Numbered from the stretch's first letter, positions 10,816-20,024 are shown. The stretch: DNA of 64,000 bases from Cryobacterium sp. Y11 (GCF_002929535.1 NZ_PJJO01000060.1:310001-374000), one strand, 5' to 3'. A program made the numbers and translations. The notes: generated from the sequence alone by a model not told the origin.

Positions 10816-11976
10816 GTGACCGATCGGAGTCTGCGGCGCAGGAGCGCGGTCGCCACCATGACGCTGGTGATTCTGGCGCTGACCGCGTGCAGCGCCGAGC
10901 CGCCCCGCGCCACTCCGGCCACCTCGACGCCGGCACCGGCGACGCCGAGCGCGACGAACGCCGGCGCTGACCCGCTCGCACCGGTGCATCCGGTCGGAGA
11001 ACCCGTCGTGATCGCCTCGGGGCTGGAGGCGCCGTGGTCAATTCTGCGGCTGCCAGACGGCGCCACCCTGATCAGCGAACGCGACACCACCCGGGTGCGC
11101 GAGCTGCTGCCCACTGGCAGCCTGCGCGACGCCGGCACGGTATCGGCGGCGCAGCCGAGCGGCGAGGGCGGGCTGCTCGGCCTCGCCTTTCTGGCCGACT
11201 CGGCTGCCCCCGGCGGTGCGGGCTGGGTCTACGCCTATTTCTCCACCGCCACCGACAATCGCATCGAGCGGATGCCGCTGGCCGGCTCCCCCGGCAGCCA
11301 CAGTCTCGGAGCGCCCACCCTAGTGCTGGCTGGCATCCCCCGCGCCGGCAACCACAACGGTGGCCGTATCGCGTTCGGTCCGGACGGAGCGCTCTATGCC
11401 ACCGCCGGTGACGCCGGCAACACCGCGAACGCGCAGAACCTCGAGACGCTCGGTGGAAAGATTTTGCGAATGACATCGACCGGAGAAGTGCCAGAGGACA
11501 ACCCGTTCGGCACGCTGGTGTACTCGTTCGGGCACCGGAATCCACAGGGTTTGGCCTGGGATTCGCACGAACAGCTGTGGGCGAGCGAGTTCGGCCAGAA
11601 CACCTGGGACGAGCTCAACCGCATCGTTCCCGGCGGCAATTACGGCTGGCCGTTGGTCGAGGGGCAGGCGGGCGCCCCCGGCTCTATCGATCCGGAACGG
11701 CAATGGTCGACCGACCAAGCCAGTCCGAGCGGCATCGCGATTGTGAACGACACCATCTTCATGGCGAGCCTGCGCGGCCAACGGTTGTGGAGCATCCCGA
11801 TCACCGGTTCCTCCACAGCACCACCGACCGAGTGGTTTGTGCACAGTTATGGCAGGTTGCGAGACGTGGTATCTGGCCCTGCTGGCACACTGTGGTTTGT
11901 GAGTAATAACACGGATGGCCGGGGTGCGCCGGCGGCTGACGACGACCGCCTGCTGCAGGTTGCGGTGGCGCGCTGA
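10816..11976 (+). CDS. PQQ-dependent soluble sugar dehydrogenase family lipoprotein
   Basis: The 386-residue exported beta-propeller belongs to the glucose/sorbosone dehydrogenase family. The N-terminus has a type II signal peptide ending LALTAC, so Cys-25 would be lipidated. Family blocks are GEGGLLGLAFLADS, GNHNGGRIAFGPDGALYATA and YSFGHRNPQGLAWD. The expected reaction is periplasmic-face oxidation of aldose sugars, with PQQ as cofactor where the sites are complete. No PQQ biosynthesis genes are in the window, so the enzyme depends on genes elsewhere or on imported PQQ. The start is GTG. The stop overlaps the next ATG, which implies translational coupling. Confidence 0.85.
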   Translation: MTDRSLRRRSAVATMTLVILALTACSAEPPRATPATSTPAPATPSATNAGADPLAPVHPVGEPVVIASGLEAPWSILRLPDGATLISERDTTRVRELLPTGSLRDAGTVSAAQPSGEGGLLGLAFLADSAAPGGAGWVYAYFSTATDNRIERMPLAGSPGSHSLGAPTLVLAGIPRAGNHNGGRIAFGPDGALYATAGDAGNTANAQNLETLGGKILRMTSTGEVPEDNPFGTLVYSFGHRNPQGLAWDSHEQLWASEFGQNTWDELNRIVPGGNYGWPLVEGQAGAPGSIDPERQWSTDQASPSGIAIVNDTIFMASLRGQRLWSIPITGSSTAPPTEWFVHSYGRLRDVVSGPAGTLWFVSNNTDGRGAPAADDDRLLQVAVAR

Positions 11977-12488
11977 TGGCCGATCTTACCCAGGTGCGAC
12001 GCTGGGCCGACGCCCTCATCGCGCTGCACCTCGACTCCAGCTGGACCTTTGGCTTCGACAACGCGAAGAAGCGGGCGGGCCTGTGCAATTTCAGCAAAAA
12101 GCACATCACCGTGTCGCGCTACCTTGCGTCGCGGTATGCCGACGACGACGTGCACCAAATTCTGTTGCACGAGTTCGCGCACGCCCTCGTCGGGCCGCGC
12201 GCCGGGCATGGCCCGCGCTGGAAGAAAATGGCCACCGACCTGGGCTACGACGGCAAGCGCACCCACGACGGCGAGATCGCCAACGAGCTAGCGCCCTGGG
12301 TGGGTACCTGCCCGGCCGGGCACACGCACTTTCGCTACCGCCAGCCCACCCGTGTCCTGGCCTGCGGACTGTGCGCCCGCCGCTTCGATCAGGCTCACGC
12401 GATCACCTGGCTGCGCCGGGAGATCACGCCCGCGATCCGGCGCAGGGCTGCGGCCTCCGCGGCGCCGCGGCTGCCGCCGACCAGCTAA
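11976..12488 (+). CDS. SprT-like zinc metalloprotease family protein
   Basis: This 170-residue protein has the HEFAH zinc-binding helix (LLHEFAHALVGPRAGHGPRW) typical of SprT-like proteins. A C-terminal zinc-ribbon-like pair follows (TCPAGH and ACGLCARRF). In eukaryotes SPRTN cleaves DNA-protein crosslinks; bacterial relatives are mostly uncharacterised. It overlaps the sugar dehydrogenase stop codon by one base. Confidence 0.8.
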   Translation: MADLTQVRRWADALIALHLDSSWTFGFDNAKKRAGLCNFSKKHITVSRYLASRYADDDVHQILLHEFAHALVGPRAGHGPRWKKMATDLGYDGKRTHDGEIANELAPWVGTCPAGHTHFRYRQPTRVLACGLCARRFDQAHAITWLRREITPAIRRRAAASAAPRLPPTS

Positions 12489-12534
12489 CCCGGGTATATT
12501 TAGCGTTGGCCAGTTTCATACCCGGCCAGATCAA

Positions 12535-13806
12535 TCAGTGCACGTCGTAACGGGCGAGCGCGTCGGCATCCGTTGCGTGGGTCATCGCGCGGCGGGCGGT
12601 GTCGAGAGCCGTGACCGGGTCGGCCTCGGCCACGGCCACGGCGAGCGCCAGCTGACGCTCGGCTTCGGCCAAGCGGGTGCGCGCGGCGGCCTGCACGCGA
12701 CCCCGGTGCGCGTCGATGAAGTCACGCGTCACGGTGATCTGGCTTCGCGCGGTCAGCAGCGCACCGGCCAGGGCCGTGCGCGCGTTGTCGAGGCGCAGCT
12801 GCCGGTTGCGCGCCTCAGAACGGATGCCGTCCAGCCCGTTCATTGCCTCCTCCAGCCGCAGCAGATCCCCCGCGGGGTCGCTGAGCCGCCCGGGCTCGCG
12901 CAGCGACGCCTGCACGGATGCGGCCGTCGTGATGACCAAGTTGAGGGCGGCGCTGGTATCGGATTCTTCGTGACCATCGCGCAGGGCGCGAGCTTCGGTG
13001 AGTTCTGAGCCGGCAGCATCCAGTGCCGTCTGCAAGTTGGCGAAGCCGCGGTGCAGCTGGTCCTCGCCGGTTTCGATCGCATCGAGCAATTGCGTGGCCT
13101 GAAACAGTGCGTGTTCGGCGACCTGCAGTTGTTCGCCGACCGGATCGGACGACGCGGCTTCGAGGCGTGCGGCGGCAGCATCGGCGCTGGCCAGGGCTGC
13201 CTTGAGCGCTGTGCCCGCCCGCAGCACGTTGCCGCTGATCGGGGCGAGCGCCGGCGCGGAGTAGCTCACACCCAGTCGGTCAAGCGTGGTCGCTCCGCCA
13301 GCCACCCGGTCGGACACCCGACCGAGGCGGCGACGCAGCTCATCGAGTTGCTGCGGGGCATTGCGCTCCACGCCGCGCTTCGCCGTGAAATCGCGGGCCT
13401 GACCGGTCAACCGGCCGGTCGCTTCGTCGGCGAGCTGAATGATTTGATGGTTCCACCTGGTGCGCTCCGCGTCGCTGTCTGGCACGGCATCGTCGAGCTT
13501 TTGCTGCAGGGCGAAGGCATCGCTGAGCTGGCGCTTGGACGTGGTGAGCGCCGCATGGAACTCGCGCGTCGACGATTCCCCGAATTGCGCGATCGCAAAT
13601 CCGAGCTCGTCGGTCGTATCCTGCACGAGATCGTCGGCGCGCACCAGGCTGATCGCCGCGCTGCGGGCCAGTTCGGCGGCTTCGGCACTGACCTGCCCGA
13701 GCCGAGCCCTGGTGCGCCGCCGCGACGCCGCCACCAGCGCCCAGATTCCGACCAGAACGAGGCCGATAACGATGACCGAGGGCACCCACCAGAGATCACC
13801 ATTCAT
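12535..13806 (-). CDS. membrane-anchored coiled-coil protein
   Basis: The 423-residue protein has one N-terminal membrane segment (residues ~8-26, VPSVIVIGLVLVGIWALVAA) followed by almost uninterrupted Ala/Leu/Arg/Asp/Glu-rich heptads, so most of it should be a cytoplasmic coiled coil. It resembles the C-terminal half of actinobacterial TPM-domain (TPM_phosphatase) proteins but lacks the secreted TPM domain. It may be a shortened paralogue. Function unknown. Confidence 0.6.
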   Translation of the reverse strand: MNGDLWWVPSVIVIGLVLVGIWALVAASRRRTRARLGQVSAEAAELARSAAISLVRADDLVQDTTDELGFAIAQFGESSTREFHAALTTSKRQLSDAFALQQKLDDAVPDSDAERTRWNHQIIQLADEATGRLTGQARDFTAKRGVERNAPQQLDELRRRLGRVSDRVAGGATTLDRLGVSYSAPALAPISGNVLRAGTALKAALASADAAAARLEAASSDPVGEQLQVAEHALFQATQLLDAIETGEDQLHRGFANLQTALDAAGSELTEARALRDGHEESDTSAALNLVITTAASVQASLREPGRLSDPAGDLLRLEEAMNGLDGIRSEARNRQLRLDNARTALAGALLTARSQITVTRDFIDAHRGRVQAAARTRLAEAERQLALAVAVAEADPVTALDTARRAMTHATDADALARYDVH

Positions 13807-13836
13807 AGCCGTGAGTCTAATAAGGGTTGCTGGGCG

Positions 13837-14277
13837 CTACCGGTCGTCGGCGGAAGGCCGACGCATCTGCTGCCGAATCATCTCGAAGTCGTGCCGCGAG
13901 ATCTCGAGCACCCCGCGGCGCAGCTGAAAGCCCCAGTCCGGGTTGCCCCGGGTGAGTTGCAGCACCGGCAACAGCGGGCGGATGCTGGTGGGCCAGGCAT
14001 CCAAATCGTAGTCGGCTCGGCGACGCCACGGCCGATACTCGTTCGCGGGATCGCCGACCTGGTAGGCGTGGGCATCCGCTATTCGGCCGATTGCGGTGAA
14101 TTCCTTGAGCGGATCGCCCTCGATCGCGGTTTTCGGGGAGTAATAAACGATGCCGTCGAATTCGCCCATGTGCGAGATCAGGTCGCCGGCGCCGCGATTG
14201 GCCCGAGCAATGCCCAAATCGACACCGCGCAGCACGTGCTCGCGGTGCACAACGCCGAGCCAGAACCGAATTGCCAC
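13837..14277 (-). CDS. EVE domain-containing protein
   Basis: This is a 146-residue single-domain EVE protein. The start MAIRFWLGVVHREHV, then GDLISHMGEFDGIVYYSPKT and the C-terminal GNPDWGFQLRRGVLEISRHD match the family. EVE folds resemble YTH/PUA domains and bind modified nucleobases in DNA or RNA; many occur with restriction or defence genes. None is visible nearby, so a housekeeping RNA-modification role is equally likely. Length is normal for the family. Confidence 0.85.
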   Translation of the reverse strand: MAIRFWLGVVHREHVLRGVDLGIARANRGAGDLISHMGEFDGIVYYSPKTAIEGDPLKEFTAIGRIADAHAYQVGDPANEYRPWRRRADYDLDAWPTSIRPLLPVLQLTRGNPDWGFQLRRGVLEISRHDFEMIRQQMRRPSADDR

Positions 14278-14320
14278 AGTTCATTTGTACTGCATGGCGT
14301 CTTCGGGCCAAACTGGGCTC

Positions 14321-14854
14321 ATGCGCGTACTGCTGAAAGAGATCCTCAATTGCACACCGGATGCTGCCTGGCACGCCATCCACAGTCCCGCCGTTTTTCG
14401 CGAGGTGAGTAGCCCATTCATGGCCGTGGAATCCCTCGAAGCCGACGGTTTTCCCACCCGCTGGGAGCCGGGTGAGCACCCTGCAGTGTTCACCGCGCTC
14501 GGCTTGGTGCCGATGGGAACCCAGATCATTCGGCTCGCAAACTCCACGCACCGGCCAGACGGGGTGCGCATTCTGCGCGACACCGGACGCGGAGTGTCCG
14601 GCGCGCTTTCCGCGGTCACCCTGTGGGATCACCGCATGGCCATCGCGCCTGACCCGGCCGGCACCGGCAAGACGCTCTACCGCGACCAGCTCATTTTTCG
14701 CGGCCGTCCGGCCACGCTCGCGCTCTGGCCCACGTTTTGGGCGTTCTGGCAGTGGCGGATGCTGCGGCTCAAGCGTCTCGCGCCGACCTGGCAGCACGAC
14801 GTGGGCATCGACGACCCCACCTTTGTGCCGTTGTCAGAGCGCGACGGCAACTAA
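14321..14854 (+). CDS. uncharacterised protein, SRPBCC-like
   Basis: The 177-residue protein begins MRVLLKEILNCTPDAAWHAI, the way START/SRPBCC ligand-binding proteins begin. A cluster of Trp residues near the end (LALWPTFWAFWQWRMLRL) could be membrane-associated. The gene diverges from the EVE gene with about 43 bases between the start codons. I do not recognise a specific family. Confidence 0.6.
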   Translation: MRVLLKEILNCTPDAAWHAIHSPAVFREVSSPFMAVESLEADGFPTRWEPGEHPAVFTALGLVPMGTQIIRLANSTHRPDGVRILRDTGRGVSGALSAVTLWDHRMAIAPDPAGTGKTLYRDQLIFRGRPATLALWPTFWAFWQWRMLRLKRLAPTWQHDVGIDDPTFVPLSERDGN

Positions 14855-14936
14855 CGGATGCTTCGCCGCCCGACCTTTCGCGGATTCCGCGCGCAACCCC
14901 CGACGCACCGCGTCCGGCGGCGGTAGCGTAGCCATC

Positions 14937-15575
14937 ATGAGTTCTTCCCTGGGAGCCTTGCAGATCGCGGACTGGCGGCGTCGCGTGACCGGACTGTATG
15001 CCGGCGTGCGCCAACTCAGCGTGAGCAGTCCGAAAAGCGGCCACGAATTGTGGCGATCCGGGCGGGATGAACTGTTCGCCGGGCATCCGTCGTCGCCGTT
15101 GTTGCCCGATGATCGTTCGGCTTTCACCGGGCTTCCCATCGCCGCCTACGACCCAGACTGGCGATTCGAGGTGGAGGTGCACCGAGCCGAGGAGTCGTAT
15201 CGCATGAACGTGGATACGGGCACCGACGGCACCGTGCCGTTCGACCTGGTGGGAACGGTGCGCCTGCCCTACCTCGGGTCGCTCGATGTGTGGCGGCTCG
15301 CCAGCTATGGCGGCGGCCTCTTTCTGCCGCTCAAAGACGCCCTGGCCGGCAAAAACGCTGGCACCTACGGCGGCGGGCGCTACCTGCTCGACACCATCAA
15401 GGGCGCCGATCTCGGCCCGGGCACGGGCGATGACACCCTCATTCTCGACTTCAACTTCGCCTACAACCCCTCCTGCGCGTACGACCCCATGTGGGCCTGC
15501 CCGCTGCCGCAGAGCGGCAATATCATCGACGTCGAGGTACCCGTCGGTGAGCTATACCACGGCGACCACTCGTAG
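14937..15575 (+). CDS. DUF1684 family protein
   Basis: This 212-residue protein has the DUF1684 pattern: LFAGHPSSPLLPDDR near the N-terminus, central YGGGLFLPLKDALAG and TYGGGRYLLDTIKGAD, and the C-terminal LILDFNFAYNPSCAYDPMWA ending in CPLPQSGN. The family is cytosolic and of unknown biochemical role. The N-terminus (ADWRRRVTGLYAGVR) is typical of the actinobacterial branch. The ATG at 14937 is the start. Confidence 0.85.
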   Translation: MSSSLGALQIADWRRRVTGLYAGVRQLSVSSPKSGHELWRSGRDELFAGHPSSPLLPDDRSAFTGLPIAAYDPDWRFEVEVHRAEESYRMNVDTGTDGTVPFDLVGTVRLPYLGSLDVWRLASYGGGLFLPLKDALAGKNAGTYGGGRYLLDTIKGADLGPGTGDDTLILDFNFAYNPSCAYDPMWACPLPQSGNIIDVEVPVGELYHGDHS

Positions 15576-15602
15576 CGCCGCGCCCGCGCATACCGAGCCG
15601 CT

Positions 15603-15691
15603 GCGTACGTAAAACCGGTAAATCTGCAACACGCCGTGCAGATGCGCTTGAATTTATGGCGTGCCCTGATTTTTACCGGTTTTACGTACGC
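15603..15691. repeat. inverted-repeat element with 20-bp perfect arms
   Basis: Arms at 15603-15622 (starts GCGTACGTAAAACCGG) and 15672-15691 are exact reverse complements enclosing 49 bases. The interior carries a smaller palindrome (CTGCA...TGCAG). The element is AT-richer than the flanks and lies just after the DUF1684 stop codon. It could act as terminator, REP-like element or MITE. Confidence 0.9.
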
Positions 15692-15953
15692 GACGAGGGT
15701 GCAGTGAGGCCGATTTGACAGCATCCGCTAGACTGGTAGAACTTGCGAGCGCGTAGTTGCGCTTGCTGCGTCGTAGAACGCCCTCTTCTCTATCCGGCGG
15801 CCCACCAGGGCTGACCTGATTTTTCGAATGAAACATTCTTACGGCGAACGGATGTGCCCTTCGGCACCTTCGCCATGTGAATCCTCCTGGTTTGATTGCC
15901 GCTGCGCGGTAAACCAAACGGGCGAGGAGACTGATGCCCTGAAAGGCACCACT
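15692..15953 (+). promoter_or_regulatory. long leader region of the DEAD-box helicase gene
   Basis: About 260 non-coding bases separate the inverted repeat from the proposed TTG start of the helicase gene. A long untranslated leader is typical of cold-shock helicase mRNAs. No specific riboswitch or cold-box consensus could be recognised by eye. Confidence 0.35.
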
Positions 15954-17540
15954 TTGTCTACAACCTTCAATACGCTCGGCGTGCCAGCTCCCCTGGTCAA
16001 GGTTCTCTCATCCCAGGGAATCGACACCGCCTTCCCCATTCAGGTGGACACCCTTCCTGACACCCTGAACGGCCGCGACGTGCTCGGCCGCGGCAAGACT
16101 GGCTCGGGCAAGACCCTGGCCTTCTCCATTCCGATGGTGTCGCGCCTCGGCGGCAACCTCGCGGGCGGCAAGCGTCGCCCGGGCCGCCCGCTCGGCCTGA
16201 TCCTCGCGCCGACCCGCGAACTCGCCACCCAGATCACCAACGCCATCACCCCGCTCGCTGAGGCATACGGCCTCAACACCACGACCATCTTCGGTGGCGT
16301 CTCGCAGAGCCGTCAGGTCGCCGCGCTCAAGGCCGGCGTCGACATTGTCGTGGCCTGCCCCGGCCGTCTCGAAGACCTCATGAAGCAGGGCTTTGTCAAC
16401 CTCGACACGATCGAGATCACCGTGCTCGACGAGGCCGACCACATGGCCGACCTCGGCTTTCTGCCCGTCGTCACCCGCATTCTCGACAAGACTCCCGGCA
16501 CCGGCCAGCGCATGCTGTTCTCCGCCACCCTTGACAACGGCGTAGACAAGATCGTCAAGCGTTTTCTGCACGACCCGGTGATGCACTCCGTCGACGAGGC
16601 CAACAGCTTTGTTTCGGCGATGACCCACCACGTGTTTGAGGTTTCCGGCGTTGACGCCAAGAAGGATCTCGTGCAGAAGCTAGCTTCAGGCAGCGGCCGT
16701 CGCATCCTCTTCATGCGCACCAAGCACCAGGCCAAGAAGCTCGCCAAGAGCCTCACCGACGCGGGCATTCCTTCCGTCGACCTGCACGGAAACCTCTCGC
16801 AGGTGGCCCGTGACCGCAACCTTGCCGCCTTCAGCGCCGGCACGGTCAAGGTTCTTGTCGCAACGGATGTCGCCGCTCGCGGCGTGCACGTCGACGACAT
16901 CGAACTCGTTATTCACGTTGACCCGCCCGCCGAGCACAAGGCGTACCTGCACCGCTCGGGCCGTACCGCTCGGGCCGGTCACGCCGGAGATGTCGTCACC
17001 GTCGTGCTTCCCGAGCAGAAGCGCGACACCGACGCACTGCTCCGCAAGGCCGCCATCAAGGTAACCCCGCAGCGCGTGGACGCCTCCTCCCCCGCCGTCG
17101 ACGCCCTCGTCGGCGACGTCGCCGCCTACGTCAAGCCGCTTCCCCGCGTCGAAGCCCCGCAGCAGCAGCGCCAGTCGCAGGGTGGTCGTTCGCAGGGCGG
17201 ACGCTCACAGGGCGGTCGTGCCCAGGGTGAGCGCAGTGGTCGACCGAGCCGTGACGGCGATTCGAGCCGTGGCGGCCGTTCTGCAGATGGTGGCGCGAGC
17301 CGCTCCACCGGCAGCCAGGGCGGTGCCCGTACCGCTAGCCGCGACTCGGCTCCAGCCGGCGGCGCCCGTCGTGAGCGCACCGGTCGTCCGGCCGGCGCTG
17401 CCACCAGCGCCCCCCGCTCCGGTTCGGCCGCTGGCCGTTCCGGCGGACCCCGCGTCGGCAGCCTTCAGGTCGGCGGACTCGTTCGCGGACCCGGCTCGGG
17501 TGGAGCTGGCCGTTCAGCTCCCCGCCGCTCGCAGGGCTAA
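15954..17540 (+). CDS. DEAD-box ATP-dependent RNA helicase
   Basis: This ~528-residue RNA helicase unwinds RNA duplexes and is usually needed in the cold. All core motifs are present: Q-motif GIDTAFPIQ, motif I GRGKTGSGKT, Ia PTRELA, II DEAD (VLDEADHMADLGF), III SAT, and C-terminal ARGVHVDD and HRSGRTARAG. The tail of ~120 residues is a low-complexity Gly/Arg/Ser/Gln region with repeated QGGRS units, a likely RNA-binding disordered tail. I prefer the TTG at 15954 (STTFNTLGVPAPL behind GAAAGG) over the upstream ATG at 15828, whose extra residues are Cys-rich and unlike the family. Confidence 0.92.
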   Translation: MSTTFNTLGVPAPLVKVLSSQGIDTAFPIQVDTLPDTLNGRDVLGRGKTGSGKTLAFSIPMVSRLGGNLAGGKRRPGRPLGLILAPTRELATQITNAITPLAEAYGLNTTTIFGGVSQSRQVAALKAGVDIVVACPGRLEDLMKQGFVNLDTIEITVLDEADHMADLGFLPVVTRILDKTPGTGQRMLFSATLDNGVDKIVKRFLHDPVMHSVDEANSFVSAMTHHVFEVSGVDAKKDLVQKLASGSGRRILFMRTKHQAKKLAKSLTDAGIPSVDLHGNLSQVARDRNLAAFSAGTVKVLVATDVAARGVHVDDIELVIHVDPPAEHKAYLHRSGRTARAGHAGDVVTVVLPEQKRDTDALLRKAAIKVTPQRVDASSPAVDALVGDVAAYVKPLPRVEAPQQQRQSQGGRSQGGRSQGGRAQGERSGRPSRDGDSSRGGRSADGGASRSTGSQGGARTASRDSAPAGGARRERTGRPAGAATSAPRSGSAAGRSGGPRVGSLQVGGLVRGPGSGGAGRSAPRRSQG

Positions 17541-17568
17541 CCTGCCGGCAGCATCCGCTTGCCCTACG

Positions 17569-17604
17569 CGAATGGGCCGGTCTTTCACGAGGCCGGCTCA
17601 TTCG
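17569..17604 (+). terminator. helicase terminator hairpin
   Basis: A 12-bp stem with one mismatch (CGAATGGGCCGG against CCGGCTCATTCG) lies 28 bases after the helicase stop codon. A short mixed T/G stretch follows. Confidence 0.65.
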
Positions 17605-17644
17605 TGTGTGCGGGCGCGGGTGCAAAGACGGATAGTGTCGAATC

Positions 17645-18136
17645 ATGAACACCATAGTTGTCGTTCGACCAGTCACAGAAGCGGATGCCGAGAGTCTGGG
17701 CCGCGTACATGCCGCCTGCTGGCATGAAACCTACGATCACCTGCTCAGCGAGGCCGCGTTGTCACAGCTTCGGCCGCAGCGCCTGGCCGCCCTCTGGGGG
17801 CGATTTACCAGCCAAGGCGGGGAATACCACCAGAACGTTGTGCTCGTCGATGGCGAGATCGTGGGCTTCGCCGGCAGCGGACCGACGCGCGACGGTGACC
17901 GCCCGACCCCGCACGAGTTGTATTTCATGTATCTTCTCGAGGTGAACCACGGGTCGGGAGTCGGCCAGAAACTATTCGATTCCGTCGTCGATCCCGGCCC
18001 GTCCTCGCTGTGGGTAGCCGCCGACAACCCTCGAGCACACGCCTTCTATGCCCGCAACGGCTACGTCGCGGACGGCCTCGAGCGCAACGAAGAGGTGCTC
18101 GGCGAGAGGCTGCACGAGGTGCGGCTGGTTCGATAG
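17645..18136 (+). CDS. GNAT family N-acetyltransferase
   Basis: This 163-residue GNAT enzyme transfers an acetyl group from acetyl-CoA to an unidentified amine. The acetyl-CoA loop reads VNHGSGVGQKLFDSV (R/QxxGxG/A type), and the C-terminal motif DNPRAHAFYARNGYVADG is standard. Start at ATG 17645. Nothing nearby suggests the substrate. Confidence 0.88.
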   Translation: MNTIVVVRPVTEADAESLGRVHAACWHETYDHLLSEAALSQLRPQRLAALWGRFTSQGGEYHQNVVLVDGEIVGFAGSGPTRDGDRPTPHELYFMYLLEVNHGSGVGQKLFDSVVDPGPSSLWVAADNPRAHAFYARNGYVADGLERNEEVLGERLHEVRLVR

Positions 18137-18222
18137 CGACCGGGATCGCACCACAGTCCCTGTCCGTCGGTACGTTTTGCTCCACGGCCCCCGATGGGGT
18201 TGTGGGGCAATAGGGTGAACGA

Positions 18223-19212
18223 ATGACTAATTCCGCGGCGGCGATCCCCGTTATTCTTGACGTCGACACCGGCGTCGACGACGCGCTGGCCATCCTGTTC
18301 GCGGTGAAGCACCCCGGCATCGACGTGATCGGCATCAGTTGTGTCGCCGGTAACGCCGCACTGGACCGCGTCGTCGAGAACACCCTGCGCGTGCTCGACG
18401 TCGTCGACGCGCCGCTCATTCCGGTTGCCGCCGGCGCCAGCCGCCCCCTGCTGGAACCGGCCAGGTCGGCAGCACACGTGCATGGCGAGAGCGGCCTCGG
18501 CACGCTGCAGCTGCCGCCGACCGACCGCTGGGCCGAGTCGGTCAGCTCGATCGAACTCATGCGCCGGCTCATCCTAGACAGCCAGCGTCCAGTCACCCTG
18601 GTCGGGCTCGCCCCCCAAACCAACCTTGCGCTGCTGCTGCGCCAGTACCCCGACCTGGTCAAGAACATTGAGCGCATCGTCTTCATGGGCGGATCCACCA
18701 CGGTCGGCAACGCCACAGCCGTCGCCGAGTTCAACGTCTGGCACGACCCGGAAGCGGCGGCCATCGTGCTCGATTCCGGTGTGCCCACCTTCATGTACGG
18801 TCTGGACGTGTTCAACCAGGTCACCATTGGCGAGCAGGTCGCGCTTGCCCTTGAGCGCGGCGATTCGAATCTCGCTCACGTCGTCGGGCGACTGCTGAAC
18901 AACCGGATCGCCCTCGACTCTGGTCTGGGCGCCGAATACACCGGCCTGATCGGTGACGCCGGCGCACTTTGCGCCCTGGTCGACCCGCGCGGGTTGACCA
19001 CCCAGATGCTGCCGTTACGCGTGCAGCTTGCCGGCTACGGTCGCGGGCAGACGCTGGTCGACAAGCGCACGCATCCGGGCGAGGATATCGTGCACGGGCT
19101 GGCGAGCTCGTGGGCGGTCGCTGAGGTCGCCCTCGACGTCGACGTTGACCGCTACGCGCGCCTGTTCCTCGACACGCTCGGCTTGGGTTCGGCGCTGCCC
19201 CAGCCCGCATAG
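18223..19212 (+). CDS. nucleoside hydrolase (IUNH family)
   Basis: This 329-residue inosine-uridine-preferring hydrolase cleaves the N-glycosidic bond of ribonucleosides in salvage. The signature calcium-binding motif DVDTGVDDALAILFA is at residues 10-24. Conserved FMGGSTTVGNATAVAEFNVW and the downstream NVWHDPEAA region complete the active site. Length is typical. The gene ends near an inverted-repeat element shared with the convergent NUDIX gene. Confidence 0.93.
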   Translation: MTNSAAAIPVILDVDTGVDDALAILFAVKHPGIDVIGISCVAGNAALDRVVENTLRVLDVVDAPLIPVAAGASRPLLEPARSAAHVHGESGLGTLQLPPTDRWAESVSSIELMRRLILDSQRPVTLVGLAPQTNLALLLRQYPDLVKNIERIVFMGGSTTVGNATAVAEFNVWHDPEAAAIVLDSGVPTFMYGLDVFNQVTIGEQVALALERGDSNLAHVVGRLLNNRIALDSGLGAEYTGLIGDAGALCALVDPRGLTTQMLPLRVQLAGYGRGQTLVDKRTHPGEDIVHGLASSWAVAEVALDVDVDRYARLFLDTLGLGSALPQPA

Positions 19213-19250
19213 CGCGCACGGTTCGGTGAGCGGATGCCGCTGGCCGACTC

Positions 19251-19329
19251 CTCGCTCTCGCGGCACGCGTTTGGGAAGCCGGCACGTGTTCAAACCAGTG
19301 CCGACTTCTCCAAAGAGTGCCGCGACGAG
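19251..19329. repeat. intergenic inverted-repeat element, CTCGCGGCAC family, copy 1
   Basis: Imperfect arms (CTCTCGCGGCACGCGTTTGG on the left; CTTCTCCAAAGAGTGCCGCG on the right) flank an inner GGCAC/GTGCC pair and a GTTCAAAC core. A closely related element with the same arms and core is at 42911-42980. Both lie in gene-free gaps. This one lies between two convergent genes and may double as a terminator. Confidence 0.7.
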
Positions 19330-19347
19330 GCGAGCGCCGCCGCCGGC

Positions 19348-19932
19348 TCAGTACAGCAGGCCGACGGATGCCATGGCAGCGCGCAGCAGGGCGCCGCGGC
19401 CACCTTCCATCTCGGCAGACACTCCCGGTGACACAGCCTCTGCCGGCGTCATCCAGGTGATCTCGAGGGCGTCCTGGCGCGGGTCGCAGGTGCCGGTGAC
19501 GGGAACGACGTAGGCCAACGAGACGGCGTGCTGGCGGTCATCCGTGTATGCGGAAATGCCCGGAAGCGGAAAGTACTCGGCAACGGTGAACGGTACGGGG
19601 CTGACCGGCAGCTGCGGGAACGCCATTGGGCCGAGGTCTTTCTCGAGGTGACGAAAGAGCGCGTCGCGCAGGGTTTCGCCGTAGAGGACTCGACCGGAGA
19701 CGAGGGTGCGCGTCATCTCGCCGGTCGAACGGGCACGCAACAGCACGCCGACCTCGACGACCTGACCGAGACCGTCGACCCGAACGGGCACGGCCTCGAT
19801 GTAGAGAATCGGCAGGCGACGGCGGATCTCGGCGAGTTCGACGTCTTTGAGCCAGCCCGGATTCGTGTTCGGGGCTCCCTCGGGGGGCTTCGGCGTCCAG
19901 TCCGGGTCTGGGTCAGGGGTTCGCACGCTCAT
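19348..19932 (-). CDS. NUDIX hydrolase family protein (DUF4916-like)
   Basis: The 194-residue protein has an N-terminal PDWTPKPPEG arm followed by a NUDIX-like fold: EVGVLLRARSTGEMTRTLVS, then GRVLYGETLRDALFRHLEKDLG in the place of the NUDIX helix. The classical GX5EX7REUXEEXGU box is not intact (GETLRDALFRHLEKDL), so pyrophosphohydrolase activity is uncertain. This variant matches what is usually annotated as DUF4916 or NUDIX in actinobacteria. I chose the ATG ending at 19932; upstream codons look non-coding. Confidence 0.75.
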   Translation of the reverse strand: MSVRTPDPDPDWTPKPPEGAPNTNPGWLKDVELAEIRRRLPILYIEAVPVRVDGLGQVVEVGVLLRARSTGEMTRTLVSGRVLYGETLRDALFRHLEKDLGPMAFPQLPVSPVPFTVAEYFPLPGISAYTDDRQHAVSLAYVVPVTGTCDPRQDALEITWMTPAEAVSPGVSAEMEGGRGALLRAAMASVGLLY

Positions 19933-20024
19933 GATGCCATTCTGTCTTACGCGAGCCCCGCCCGCGCACCGGCGAGCGGCCCCACCCGCTTCCGTACTGC
20001 ACGCTCTGTACACAACTGCGGGAG

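Noticed and set aside
13051-14412. 453-codon plus-strand ORF
   Set aside because: It is opposite the coiled-coil and EVE genes, both well supported.
15828-15953. Upstream ATG as start of the DEAD-box helicase
   Set aside because: The extra 42 residues are Cys/Pro/Ser-rich and unlike the family; the TTG at 15954 follows a GAAAGG site.
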